Shown: in pieces, positions 9,052 to 18,698 of the stretch
Numbering within the stretch: the stretch's first letter is position 1
Layout: every line of letters begins with the position of its first letter
NCBI GenBank assembly: GCA_038210445.1
Contig: JBBQWQ010000041.1
Location: forward strand, 7,260-71,259
Origin: JABFRG01 sp038210445
GTDB lineage: Bacteria > Myxococcota_A > Polyangia > Polyangiales > Polyangiaceae
Reading direction: 5' to 3'
Length of the DNA: 64,000 nt
Position numbers and translations under genes: made by a program
Notes under the pieces: model-generated
Database searches by the model: none
What the model was told of the DNA's origin: nothing
Seen by the model: the letters and a program-made list of their open reading frames with translations, nothing else

Positions 9052-10485
9052 TCAGGCCTCGGCGCGACGCACGTACTGGAAGTCGATGGGGCGACCCTTG
9101 ATGCCTTGCTTGGGCGGGGCGATCCAGTTGGCCATGGTGTTGGGCTCGAAGTTGGCGCGGGTCATGAGGCTCTTCACGAAGACCTTGTCCTTCTCGCTGG
9201 GGAGCCACGCGTCTTTGCCTGCCTCCCAGGCCTCCTTGGTGAGGAGCTTGCCCGAGGGGTCGGCGAAGGTGCTCGCGTAGAGGCCCACCTGCCGGTGAAA
9301 GCGCCGGTGGGGCAGGGTGAGGCGCACCGGCAAGCCCTTGGCCTCGAAGGCGCGGTTCCACTTGTCGACGCCGCGCTGGCAGTCTTCTACGTACTGGTCG
9401 CGCAGCACCTCGTTCATGGCGTTGCGCAGCGGCACTTCTTCCTTGGCGATGGCGCCGTCCTTGGGCACGTCCATGGAGTAGAACTGGTTTAGGGCGGTGT
9501 GCTCGTCGTAGCGTTCTTCCTTGGCGCGGCCCTTGAGCCCGCTCGCAAAGAACGACGCCGCGTTGGAGGAGATCTCGCCGCCGAAGAGATCGAGCGAGAG
9601 CGTGTACCAGAGGTTCAGGTACTTCTGCAGCGTCTGGACGTCGATGACCCCGAGCTTGCGCAGATCGTCCGGATGGTCCTTCTTGTGCGTGGCCATCATC
9701 TCGGCGGTGCGCTCGACCACCCGGAGAATGCCGGTCTCGCCCACGAACATGTGGTGGGCTTCCTCGGTGAGCATGAAGCGCGTGGTGCGCGAGAGCGGGT
9801 CGAAGGCGCTCTCGGCCAGCGCCAGCAGCTGGAACTTGCCGTCGCGATCGGTGAAGAACGTGAACATGAAGAACGAGAGCCAGTCTTCGCAGGGCTCGTT
9901 GAAGGCCCCCAGGATGCGCGGGTTGTTGGCGTCGCCGCTGCGGCGCTGCAGGAGCAGGTCGGCCTGCTCGCGGCCGTCGCGGCCGAAGTACGACTGCAGC
10001 AGGTAGACCATGGCCCACAGGTGGCGCCCCTCTTCGACGTTCACCTGGAAGAGGTTTCGCAGATCGTACACGCTGGGGCAGGTGAGCCCGAGCAGGCGCT
10101 GCTGCTCCACGCTCGCCGGCTCGGTGTCGCCCTGGGTGACGATGAGGCGCTGCAGCGTGGTGCGGTGCTCACCGGGAACCTGCTGCCACACCGGCTGGCC
10201 CATGTTGTCGCCGAAGCCGATGCGGCGATCGGCCACCGGGTCGGCCAGGAAGATGCCCCAGCGGTACTCTGGCATGCGCACGTAGTCGAAGTGGGCCCAG
10301 CCCTCGCTGGTCACCGACACGGCGGTGCGAAGGAAGATGTCATCGGCCTGGAAACCTTCCGGCCCCATGGACTTCCACCACTCGACGAAGTTCGGCTGCC
10401 ACGCTTCGAGGGCGCGCTGCAGCTTCTTGTCGGAGGCGAGGTTGACGTTGTTCGGAATGCGTTCGTCGTTGAGCACGCTGGACAT
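9052..10485 (-). CDS. boxB: Benzoyl-CoA 2,3-epoxidase oxygenase subunit BoxB
   Basis: 477 residues, the usual length for BoxB, with an ATG start and GAGG upstream. BoxB is a diiron protein that, with reductase BoxA, converts benzoyl-CoA, O2 and NADPH to 2,3-epoxybenzoyl-CoA. Candidate diiron ligands are visible as EEGRH (151-155), EDW in the middle and EEAHH further on, on a ferritin-like helical scaffold. It lies 75 bp downstream of boxC on the same strand, the expected pairing. No boxA or benzoate-CoA ligase is present in this window, so those functions must be encoded elsewhere. Confidence 0.95.
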   Translation of the reverse strand: MSSVLNDERIPNNVNLASDKKLQRALEAWQPNFVEWWKSMGPEGFQADDIFLRTAVSVTSEGWAHFDYVRMPEYRWGIFLADPVADRRIGFGDNMGQPVWQQVPGEHRTTLQRLIVTQGDTEPASVEQQRLLGLTCPSVYDLRNLFQVNVEEGRHLWAMVYLLQSYFGRDGREQADLLLQRRSGDANNPRILGAFNEPCEDWLSFFMFTFFTDRDGKFQLLALAESAFDPLSRTTRFMLTEEAHHMFVGETGILRVVERTAEMMATHKKDHPDDLRKLGVIDVQTLQKYLNLWYTLSLDLFGGEISSNAASFFASGLKGRAKEERYDEHTALNQFYSMDVPKDGAIAKEEVPLRNAMNEVLRDQYVEDCQRGVDKWNRAFEAKGLPVRLTLPHRRFHRQVGLYASTFADPSGKLLTKEAWEAGKDAWLPSEKDKVFVKSLMTRANFEPNTMANWIAPPKQGIKGRPIDFQYVRRAEA

Positions 10486-10560
10486 GGGGACCTCGTTGGC
10501 GCCGGAATGTCGACGCAGGCGATGAGACGTAGGGGCGGCCGGGGGGCCGCGAAAAGGCCT

Positions 10561-12225
<1,665 letters not shown>

Positions 12226-12264
12226 CTTCTGGATGTACCTGCGGCGCTGGACTTGCGCAAGTAC

Positions 12265-12305
12265 TATACTGCGTGCAGGTCTTGCGAAGCGCAGTATACT
12301 GCATG
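12265..12305. promoter_or_regulatory. Putative BoxR operator: direct repeats with a 12-bp palindrome
   Basis: TATACTGCGTG (from 12265) and TATACTGCATG (from 12295) are direct repeats 30 bp apart, about three helical turns. The second lies in the perfect palindrome GCAGTATACTGC (12291-12302). TGCA occurs at 12274 and 12300; TGCA-containing repeats are known in operators of the related BzdR/BoxR regulators. The site fills the gap between boxC and boxR and touches the boxR start, so it could serve control of both genes. Confidence 0.65.
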
Positions 12306-12306
12306 T

Positions 12307-13065
12307 GTGGACCGCACCATTGCGCAGGAAAAGTTGCTCCTCGCCCTCGGGCAGGAGGTGCGCTCGCTGCGGGTGGCACGGGGTCGCACGCTCAAGGAGC
12401 TCTCGGCCGGCGCCGAGGTGAGCGAGCGGTTCCTGAGCGACGTGGAAGCGGGGCGCGGCAATATCTCCATCGCGCGGCTCGATGCGCTGGCGCAGGCCCT
12501 CGAGACCTCGGCGTCGTCGCTGCTGGCGCGGGCCGAAGCGCTACGCGCACCACGGGCGCGTGCGGTGGTGTCGCTGCTGGGCCTGCGGGGCGCGGGGAAG
12601 AGCTCGGTGGGTGCCCGGCTGGCCGCGCTACTGGGGGTGGGGTTCGTGGAGCTCGACGTGCAGGTGGCCGAGGCCGCCGGCATGAGCCTGGCGACCATCT
12701 TCGAGATTCATGGCGAGGCGTGGTTTCGGCGTCTCGAGCGGGAGACGCTGCGGCGCCTCCTGGAGCGGGCGGAGCCTGCGGTGGTGGCCACCGGAGGCTC
12801 CATCGTGACCGACGCGGAGACCTTTGCGCTCCTGCGCGCGGAGACGCAAACCGTGTGGCTCCGCGCCGCGCCCAAGGATCACTGGGATCGCGTGGTGGCC
12901 CAGGGCGATGGGCGCCCGATGCGCGGCCGCGCCAACGCCATGAACGAGCTGCGGTCGATCCTCGCGCGGAGGGAGCCGCTCTATGCGGCCGCCGACCACG
13001 AGCTCGACACCTCGCGCGCCACCATCGACGACGCCGCGCAGACCATCGCCGGCTGGGTACGCTGA
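12307..13065 (+). CDS. boxR: BoxR-type regulator: XRE DNA-binding domain fused to shikimate-kinase-like domain
   Basis: 252 residues from the GTG at 12307, four bases past the operator palindrome; no better start precedes the HTH. An XRE-type helix-turn-helix (about 12-70, with TLKELSAGAEVSERFLSDVE) is joined to a shikimate-kinase-like domain with Walker A GLRGAGKSS. This architecture is that of BoxR/BzdR, which bind benzoyl-CoA through the kinase-like domain and release DNA when benzoyl-CoA is present. Divergence from boxC supports the assignment. No Shine-Dalgarno is visible, so the transcript may be leaderless. It ends 3 bp from the convergent hydroxylase gene. Confidence 0.92.
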   Translation: MDRTIAQEKLLLALGQEVRSLRVARGRTLKELSAGAEVSERFLSDVEAGRGNISIARLDALAQALETSASSLLARAEALRAPRARAVVSLLGLRGAGKSSVGARLAALLGVGFVELDVQVAEAAGMSLATIFEIHGEAWFRRLERETLRRLLERAEPAVVATGGSIVTDAETFALLRAETQTVWLRAAPKDHWDRVVAQGDGRPMRGRANAMNELRSILARREPLYAAADHELDTSRATIDDAAQTIAGWVR

Positions 13066-13068
13066 CGC

Positions 13069-14073
13069 TCAGGCCGGGGCGTCCAGGAGCTTGCTGCCGG
13101 CTTCGATGAGCGCCAGAGCCACGATGCCGAGGGCGATGCGCAGCGCGGTGGCCAGGCCGCCACCCGCGACCACCGCGACGAGCGCGAGCGCGAGACCGCT
13201 GCCGAGAGTCCATCGCCCGAGGCTCCGGGAGGCGCGCGCCTCGCCGGCTCGCGCGGCGCTGGTGAGCGGGCTGCCTTCTGGTGGGCCGAACCAGAGCCGG
13301 AGTAGACCGCCGAAGCCCCGCACGCGTCGCGACGCCGCGAGCAGCCGTACGAACAGATACGTGTTGGCGAACAGCGGGCTGGTGCGCGCGTAGCCCCCAG
13401 GGACGCCGTAGTGCACCGGGACCGACTCCGGCTCGAACGTGCCCAGGAGCCGATCGAAGACGATGAAGAAGCCGCCGTAGTTCTTGTCGATGTAGGGCTC
13501 GTTCTGGCCGTGATGAACGCGATGGTGGCTGGGGCTCGCGAGGAGCCACTCGAGCGGGCCGATGCGCCGCACCAGCTCGGTGTGCACGAAGAACTGGTAG
13601 ATCTGATAGGCCGCGTGGACGAGCACGAACGTCTCGGGGGCGACCACCAACGCCAGCGGCAGATAGAACAGGTAGGTCACCCAGGTGGCCACCGCACCTT
13701 GTCGCAGCGAGACCGTGAAGTCGTAGTGATCGCTCTGGTGGTGCACCACGTGCACCGCCCAGAGCACGTTTACCCGATGCGATGCCCGGTGGTAGGCGTA
13801 GTAGGCGAGATCGTGGAGGAGGATGGCGAGCAGGATTGCCACCGGGCCGTGCGCGATCCGGAGCACCGATGCCGAGGCGTGGTGGACCGCCGCGTAGGCG
13901 CCGAGGAATACCGCCAGGGTGGCGAGGTTGACGATCTGGTCCCAGGCCAGGCAACCGAGGGCGCTCCCGAGGCGCAGGAACGTGTAGGCGCGCCGGGTGC
14001 CCCGAAGCGCCAGCCCCTCGGCGCAGAGGGCCAGTGCGAAGACCGGCGTCGCATAGAGGATCGGGTCGGCCAT
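13069..14073 (-). CDS. Membrane fatty acid hydroxylase / sterol desaturase superfamily protein
   Basis: 334 residues from the ATG at 14073, with AGGTG upstream. Hydrophobic helices flank the histidine clusters typical of the diiron superfamily: HDLAYYAYHRASH, HVVHHQSDHYDFT and SPSHHRVHHGQN. These enzymes use O2 to hydroxylate or desaturate lipid substrates in the membrane. Two more hydrophobic helices at the C-terminus (LALALVAVVAGGG region) extend beyond the minimal domain. The substrate is unknown; alkylglycerol monooxygenases and C-4/C-5 sterol enzymes share this layout. It is convergent with boxR and downstream of a lipoprotein gene after 83 bp. Confidence 0.85.
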   Translation of the reverse strand: MADPILYATPVFALALCAEGLALRGTRRAYTFLRLGSALGCLAWDQIVNLATLAVFLGAYAAVHHASASVLRIAHGPVAILLAILLHDLAYYAYHRASHRVNVLWAVHVVHHQSDHYDFTVSLRQGAVATWVTYLFYLPLALVVAPETFVLVHAAYQIYQFFVHTELVRRIGPLEWLLASPSHHRVHHGQNEPYIDKNYGGFFIVFDRLLGTFEPESVPVHYGVPGGYARTSPLFANTYLFVRLLAASRRVRGFGGLLRLWFGPPEGSPLTSAARAGEARASRSLGRWTLGSGLALALVAVVAGGGLATALRIALGIVALALIEAGSKLLDAPA

Positions 14074-14156
14074 GCGCGAATCACCTGGTACGGCGGCGGC
14101 GACGCATTCCTTCCCCCGCGTCCGATGCGCGGTCGACACCGCTGCGCGCGGGGCGT

Positions 14157-14924
14157 TCAGGGGCAGGCTTGCGCCGTGAACCCGGTCACCGCGAAGCCTT
14201 GCGGATTCTCCTGCGTGCAGGTGGCGCCCAGCATGAGCGCCGACACCGATCCGATGGCGGTGGTGAGGCTCGCGCCGTCGACCGTCACCTTCGCGGGGGT
14301 GACTTCGAACGCGACCTTGCGGTTGAGCGGCGGCGTGGCGAGGGAAGCGTTGGTTGGCTGGTTTCGCGTGACGTCGAAGGTGCCGAGGCCGAAGGTGCTC
14401 CGCTTGGCCGCGCTCATGGAGCTCTTCTGGGAGTCGTAGAAGGCGCCGGCGCCTGGGCCCGCGCCCAAGCCGAGGAGCGCCGGCGTGGTGGCTCCCGGGG
14501 TGCCCGCGTAGAAGCCGATGGCGGTGCCGTCGCCGTAGCCGCTGCTCACCGGCGAGCCGATGGCCAGCTCGTACGATCCGGTGATGCGCGTGGACGCGGG
14601 GAACTTCCAGGTGGCGCTGCCGCTCTGGTTGAACGCGAAGTCGTCGGCGGGGAGGAGCGTGAGCTGCGTGCCGCCCATGCTCGCGCGACCGGCGAGGGTG
14701 GGCAGGCGGCCGCCGCTCGCCGAGGAGAGCGAGAGCACCACGCACGGCGCCGGCGCGTCGGTGCCGGCGTCGCCCACGATCGCAACGTCGACGCTCGCAT
14801 CGGCCGGGCCCACGACCTGCGCGTCGCTCCCCGCATCAGGCGCCGGCGCGGCGGTGTAGCTCGCGCATGCGGTCATCGACAAGATGACAACGGCTCGCCC
14901 GCTTCGAGAGCCTCGACGCTGCAT
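14157..14924 (-). CDS. Hypothetical lipoprotein
   Basis: 255 residues. A short basic N-terminus and hydrophobic stretch lead to the lipobox SMTAC, then an Ala/Asp-rich linker (PDAGSDAQV...) and a beta-rich Gly/Ser/Thr body from about residue 60. The body (SASGGRLPTLAGRASMGG, VAFEVTPAKVTVDG) suggests a jelly-roll-like extracellular domain, but no family was recognised. It ends with a Cys pair (GATC ... QACP) that could form a disulfide. Divergent from the small lipoprotein at 14972. Confidence 0.65.
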   Translation of the reverse strand: MQRRGSRSGRAVVILSMTACASYTAAPAPDAGSDAQVVGPADASVDVAIVGDAGTDAPAPCVVLSLSSASGGRLPTLAGRASMGGTQLTLLPADDFAFNQSGSATWKFPASTRITGSYELAIGSPVSSGYGDGTAIGFYAGTPGATTPALLGLGAGPGAGAFYDSQKSSMSAAKRSTFGLGTFDVTRNQPTNASLATPPLNRKVAFEVTPAKVTVDGASLTTAIGSVSALMLGATCTQENPQGFAVTGFTAQACP

Positions 14925-14971
14925 GCTTCGAGGCTATCACGCAGCGCCGGCGGAGGTGGTAGGAGGCGGCC

Positions 14972-15298
14972 ATGAAGCCATTTCGCACGCTGACCGCTAC
15001 GGTCGTACTCGCCGCCACGGCTCTCGCCTGCAACGCTCCGGTCGGAACCGGCGGCATGGTGCAGGTGCCCAAGGACGGCGCAGCCATCTGCGCCGAACAC
15101 TGCGCCACCATGGGCCTCACGCTCGATGCGGTCGTGGTCATGGCCAGCAACGTCGGCTGCGTGTGCCGCGCCGCGAAATCTCCGGCAGTCGGGGCGTCGA
15201 ACGGCTCCGACCACGCGGGTGCCGCGGCCGGCGGCATGGCGGCCCTCGTGGCCGAGGAGCAGCAGCGTCAGGCGTCCCAGAGTACGCCGCGCCGCTGA
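14972..15298 (+). CDS. Small hypothetical lipoprotein
   Basis: 108 residues, with GGAGG seven bases before the ATG. The signal peptide ends in the lipobox ATALAC. The mature part has four further Cys residues in CAEHCATMG and GCVCRA, likely disulfides or a small metal site in the periplasm, then an Ala-rich tail. No family recognised. It precedes the trp promoter by about 35 bp but is not obviously part of that operon. Confidence 0.65.
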   Translation: MKPFRTLTATVVLAATALACNAPVGTGGMVQVPKDGAAICAEHCATMGLTLDAVVVMASNVGCVCRAAKSPAVGASNGSDHAGAAAGGMAALVAEEQQRQASQSTPRR

Positions 15299-15331
15299 CC
15301 CATGGTCGTCCGCACCTTCGCACGAACGCCG

Positions 15332-15359
15332 TTGACGTTCGGCGATTCGGGTGCAGAAT
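15332..15359 (+). promoter_or_regulatory. Sigma-70-type promoter of the trp operon, with overlapping palindrome
   Basis: TTGACG (15332-15337) and CAGAAT (15354-15359) are separated by 16 bp, matching five of six and four of six consensus bases. An inverted repeat CGAACG/CGTTCG (15323-15341) overlaps the -35 element and could be an operator. Transcription would start near 15366, at the trpL start codon. Confidence 0.6.
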
Positions 15360-15368
15360 AGAGACCCG

Positions 15369-15473
15369 ATGGCCCGCCGTTCCCCTATCCTCCAACAGCC
15401 GAAGCTTGCGCCGCTCGGGCTCGATTCTTGGCGGAATTGGTGGTTCTTGCATGCGGGCCTGCGTCCCGGGTGA
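15369..15473 (+). CDS. trpL: trp operon leader peptide
   Basis: A 34-codon frame ATG...TGA between the predicted promoter and the attenuator. Its second half reads DSWRNWWFLHAGLRPG, with three Trp residues at codons 21, 24 and 25, of which two are adjacent. Random occurrence of W-x-x-W-W is unlikely, since Trp is a rare one-codon residue. The peptide is the expected ribosome sensor of charged tRNA-Trp: stalling at these codons leaves the downstream anti-terminator free to form. The ATG is at or within a few bases of the predicted transcription start and has only GAGA upstream, so translation may be leaderless. Confidence 0.85.
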   Translation: MARRSPILQQPKLAPLGLDSWRNWWFLHAGLRPG

Positions 15474-15530
15474 TGCCATCGCGCTGAATCCGTTTCGACC
15501 AAGGCCCGCTTCTCGCGGGCCTTTTTCTTT
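15371..15530 (+). promoter_or_regulatory. trp attenuator: four mutually pairing segments and intrinsic terminator
   Basis: GGCCCGC occurs at 15371-15377 (segment 1) and 15503-15509 (segment 3); its complement GCGGGCC occurs at 15453-15459 (segment 2) and 15515-15521 (segment 4). Pairing 3:4 gives a 9-bp stem with a TTCTC loop and the T-run TTTTTCTTTT, an intrinsic terminator. Pairing 2:3 (8 bp) is the anti-terminator, and 1:2 sequesters segment 2. Segment 2 lies 10-16 bases after the last Trp codon. This is the classical arrangement for Trp-dependent attenuation. Confidence 0.88.
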
Positions 15531-15553
15531 TCGTCACCGTCACCGGAGCTCCC

Positions 15554-16576
15554 ATGATCGTCGTACTGAGACCCGAAGCCACCGCCAAGGACGCGAGCGA
15601 GCTTTTGGCGCGCATCGAGGCCAAGGGGCTCAAGCCTCTGCACCTTCCGGGCACCGAGCGCACGGTTCTCGGCGCGCTGGGCGATGAACGCGTCTTGGCG
15701 GAGCTCGACCTGGAAGCGCATCCGATGGTCGAATCGGTGAAGGCGATCCTCGCGCCCTACAAGCTGGTGAGCCGCGAGCTTCACCCGCACGACACGGTGG
15801 TCGACCTGGGGGGCGTGCGGGTCGGTGGCGGGCGCTTCACGGTGGTGGCGGGGCCGCCGCAGGTGGAGAGCTCGGCGTCGCTCGAAGCGACCCTCGCCGC
15901 CATGGGGAGCTTCGGAGGCGTGCTGCGGTCCGCCACCTCCGGGGCGCGCAGCAGTCCCTATGCGCGCACCGCGGTGCTTCCGAGCGGCGTGGATGCGCTG
16001 CAGGGGGGAGCGCAGCTCGCGGGCATTCCGGCCCTCACCGAGGTGTTCGAGGCCGACGACGTCGCAGCGCTTCGCACCCGGGTTTCGTGCCTGGAGGTGG
16101 GGCCACGGAACATGCACAACCATCGCTTACTGTCGGCGCTGGCGCATGCACGGGGCCCGGTGCTCCTGAGCCGTGGACCCGCGGACCGGGTGGAGGAGCT
16201 CCTGCTCGCCGCGGAGTACCTCATGGGCGAGGGCAACGGGCAGATCATCCTGTGCGAGCCCGGCATTCGCACGCTGGAAACGGCGATGCCGGCCACCGTG
16301 GACCTCGGCGCCGTGGCGTGGCTCAAGGAACGCACCCACCTGCCGGTGCTGGTGGACCCTTCGCGGGCGGTGGGGCACCGCGCGCTGGTGGCGCCCCTGG
16401 CGCTCGCTTCGCTGGCGGCGGGCGCCGATGGCGTGGTGCTCCTCGTGCACCACGACCCACCGCATGCCCTGGAGGGCGGGGCCGCGTCGCTGGATGGCCG
16501 ATCCTTCGCCCGCCTGCTGCGCGATCTCCGCGCGGTTGCGGTGGCGCTGGGCAAAGACATGGGGCAAAGCCGATGA
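15554..16576 (+). CDS. DAHP-synthase-like protein lacking catalytic residues (probable pseudoenzyme)
   Basis: 340 residues with GGAG upstream. End to end it matches type I-beta DAHP synthases with the N-terminal ferredoxin-like domain (residues 1-75) found in the Thermotoga enzyme. That family joins PEP and erythrose 4-phosphate in the first shikimate step. Here the metal ligands are all replaced: GPC becomes GPP (Pro102), DPSH becomes DPSR (Arg271), the Glu of the EVHP motif becomes Leu297, and the Asp of SDG becomes Gly308. PEP-site residues also differ: KPR is GAR (Gly130), LLKRG is LLSRG (Ser206), CERG is CEPG (Pro236). The fold motifs survive, as does the ATGA overlap with trpE. A regulatory or scaffolding role in the operon is inferred. 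Confidence 0.85.
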   Translation: MIVVLRPEATAKDASELLARIEAKGLKPLHLPGTERTVLGALGDERVLAELDLEAHPMVESVKAILAPYKLVSRELHPHDTVVDLGGVRVGGGRFTVVAGPPQVESSASLEATLAAMGSFGGVLRSATSGARSSPYARTAVLPSGVDALQGGAQLAGIPALTEVFEADDVAALRTRVSCLEVGPRNMHNHRLLSALAHARGPVLLSRGPADRVEELLLAAEYLMGEGNGQIILCEPGIRTLETAMPATVDLGAVAWLKERTHLPVLVDPSRAVGHRALVAPLALASLAAGADGVVLLVHHDPPHALEGGAASLDGRSFARLLRDLRAVAVALGKDMGQSR

Positions 16577-18126
16577 GCGCGTCGTCGAGTGCTCTCTGCC
16601 TCTCGCGACATCTGCGCGAGGCGCCGGACCCGCAGGTGCTGTACCGGCAGCTCTCCGGCGGCGCCCCGGGAACCCTGCTCTTCGAGACCGGCGAGGCGCT
16701 GGAAGGGGCCGGGCGCCGGAGCATCTTGGTGACCGCGGTCGCGGCGCGCCTCGAGTGTCGCGGGAGCGAGGTGCGGATCTCTGCGGTCTCGGCCCAAGGC
16801 GCGAGCATCGTCGCCAAGGTCGCGGCCGATTTGCCCAGCTACGTGCGCGAGCGCACGGAATCCCAGGTGCTTCTGGCGTTCCCGCGCACCGACGAGACGG
16901 AAGACGAGGCCCGGCTACGCGCGCCTTCGCCGCTCGATGCGCTCCGTGCGCTGGTGCGTTTCGAGGTCACCGGCGACGCCGGCCCGTTCGCGGTCTTCGC
17001 CGCCGGCGTGTTCGCGTACGACTTCGTGGAGGTTTTCGAGCCGCTTCCGCCGCCCGCCAGCGATCCGCTCGACTACCCCGACGCGGTGTTCTTCCTCGCA
17101 GAGAGCGCGGTGCTCATCGACGGCGCAGCGGGCGTCACGCGCCTGTACGCCACGGCCTTCGGCGACGATCGCCGCGCCGTTCACGACGCCGAGCGGCGTA
17201 TCGCGGCGCTGGCGCAGGCCTGCGAGGAGGCGATTGCTGCACCGTCTCCTTCGCGCGCGGCCGAAGCCCCACCGCCGCACGTGGCGCAGACCGACCTCGA
17301 CGACGCGACCTTCGAGCAGCTGGTGCGCACCATGAAGGAGCACATCGTCGCCGGCGACGTGTTCCAGATCGTGGGCTCGCGCTCGTTTTCTGCGCCCTGC
17401 CTCGACCCGGTGGCGGCCTACGGGCGGCTGCGGGTGCAGAACCCCAGCCCCTACCACTTCTTCTTCGCCGACGTCTCCGGCACCCTCTTCGGAGCCTCGC
17501 CGGAGACCTCGGTGCGTGTAGAGCGCACGCAAGAGGGCTTGGTGGTGCACGTGCACCCGATCGCCGGCACCCGGCGCCGTGGCGCGACGCCCGACGAGGA
17601 CGATCGCATCGAGGCCGAGCTCCGCCTCTCGGAGAAGGAAGTGGCGGAGCACATGATGCTGGTCGACCTGGCGCGCAACGACATCGCGCGGGTGGCCATC
17701 CCCGGCACCCGGCGGGTGAAGCCGCTGCTCTCGGTGGAGCGCTACTCGCAGGTGATGCATCTGGTTTCGTCGGTGTCGGGGCGCCTTCGCCCCGGCCTCG
17801 ACGCGCTGCACGCGTACGGCGCCTCCGCCAACATGGGCACCCTGGTGGGGGCACCCAAGGTGCGCGCCGCGGAGCTCCTGCGTACCTACGAGGGGCAAAA
17901 GCGCGGAGCCTACGGCGGCGCCATCGGCTGGCTCTCGCACGACGGTTCCTTCGACTCCGCCATCGTCATTCGCTCGGCGCTGGTGAAGGACGGCGTGGCG
18001 CACGTGCGCGCCGGGGCCGGCATCGTGTTCGACTCCGAGCCGGCGGACGAGGCCGACGAGACCCGCCGCAAGGCCGCGGCGGTGCTCCGCGCAGTGGGAG
18101 CCCGACTCCCGGAAGGCAAGCCATGA
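16573..18126 (+). CDS. trpE: Anthranilate synthase component I
   Basis: 517 residues; the ATG overlaps the previous stop (ATGA). TrpE binds chorismate and uses ammonia from TrpG to make anthranilate. Chorismate-binding landmarks are present: NPSPYHFFF, LFGASPE, PIAGTRRRG, EKEVAEHMMLVDLARND, the NMGTLVGAPKVRA loop and RAGAGIVFDS. Near the N-terminus LLFETGE occupies the position of the LLES tryptophan feedback motif, so inhibition by Trp is likely but may differ in affinity. It is translationally coupled on both sides, to the DAHP-synthase-like gene and to trpG. Confidence 0.97.
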   Translation: MSASSSALCLSRHLREAPDPQVLYRQLSGGAPGTLLFETGEALEGAGRRSILVTAVAARLECRGSEVRISAVSAQGASIVAKVAADLPSYVRERTESQVLLAFPRTDETEDEARLRAPSPLDALRALVRFEVTGDAGPFAVFAAGVFAYDFVEVFEPLPPPASDPLDYPDAVFFLAESAVLIDGAAGVTRLYATAFGDDRRAVHDAERRIAALAQACEEAIAAPSPSRAAEAPPPHVAQTDLDDATFEQLVRTMKEHIVAGDVFQIVGSRSFSAPCLDPVAAYGRLRVQNPSPYHFFFADVSGTLFGASPETSVRVERTQEGLVVHVHPIAGTRRRGATPDEDDRIEAELRLSEKEVAEHMMLVDLARNDIARVAIPGTRRVKPLLSVERYSQVMHLVSSVSGRLRPGLDALHAYGASANMGTLVGAPKVRAAELLRTYEGQKRGAYGGAIGWLSHDGSFDSAIVIRSALVKDGVAHVRAGAGIVFDSEPADEADETRRKAAAVLRAVGARLPEGKP

Positions 18127-18698
18127 AGCGCGTGCTGCTGGTCGACAACAAAGACTCCTTCGTCTTCAACCTGGCCGAGGCGTTCGGGCGTCTGGGCGCC
18201 GCGGTCACGGTGGTGCGCAACACCGCCCTGGCGCCGGCCCTGGTAGACGACGCCGCGCGCACCGGGGCGCTCTTGGTGCTCTCGCCAGGGCCCGGCCGCC
18301 CGGAAGATGCAGGATGCACCATTCCCGTGCTGGGGCTCGCGCTGGGGCGCGTGCCGGTGTTCGGGGTGTGCCTGGGGCACCAAGCCATGGTGCTGGCCGC
18401 CGGCGGAAAGGTCGAGGGCGCCTCGGGCATCGTCCACGGCAAGGCCTCGCGCATCACCCACGACGGTCAGGGTCCGCTGCGGGGGCTTCCGTCGCCGCTC
18501 TCGGTGGGCCGCTACCACTCGCTCTGCACGCGCATCGTTCCCCCGCGCTTCACGGTGCACGCGTGGCTCGACGGCATGGCCATGGCCATCTCCGACGCCG
18601 CGGCGAAGCAGACCGCCGTGCAGTTTCACCCGGAGTCGATCCTCACCCCCGAGGGCGATCGCTTGCTCCTCAACGTTCTGGAAGCAGGAGTATCTTGA
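18123..18698 (+). CDS. trpG: Anthranilate synthase glutamine amidotransferase component
   Basis: 191 residues, a stand-alone class I glutaminase subunit starting in an ATGA overlap with trpE. The catalytic Cys lies in GVCLGHQA, and the His-Glu pair in QFHPESIL near the C-terminus. The N-terminal LLVDNKDSFVFNL and SPGPGRPEDAG turn are typical of TrpG/PabA. It supplies ammonia to TrpE. No pabB-like gene is present in the window, so a shared role in folate synthesis cannot be judged from here. Confidence 0.97.
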   Translation: MKRVLLVDNKDSFVFNLAEAFGRLGAAVTVVRNTALAPALVDDAARTGALLVLSPGPGRPEDAGCTIPVLGLALGRVPVFGVCLGHQAMVLAAGGKVEGASGIVHGKASRITHDGQGPLRGLPSPLSVGRYHSLCTRIVPPRFTVHAWLDGMAMAISDAAAKQTAVQFHPESILTPEGDRLLLNVLEAGVS

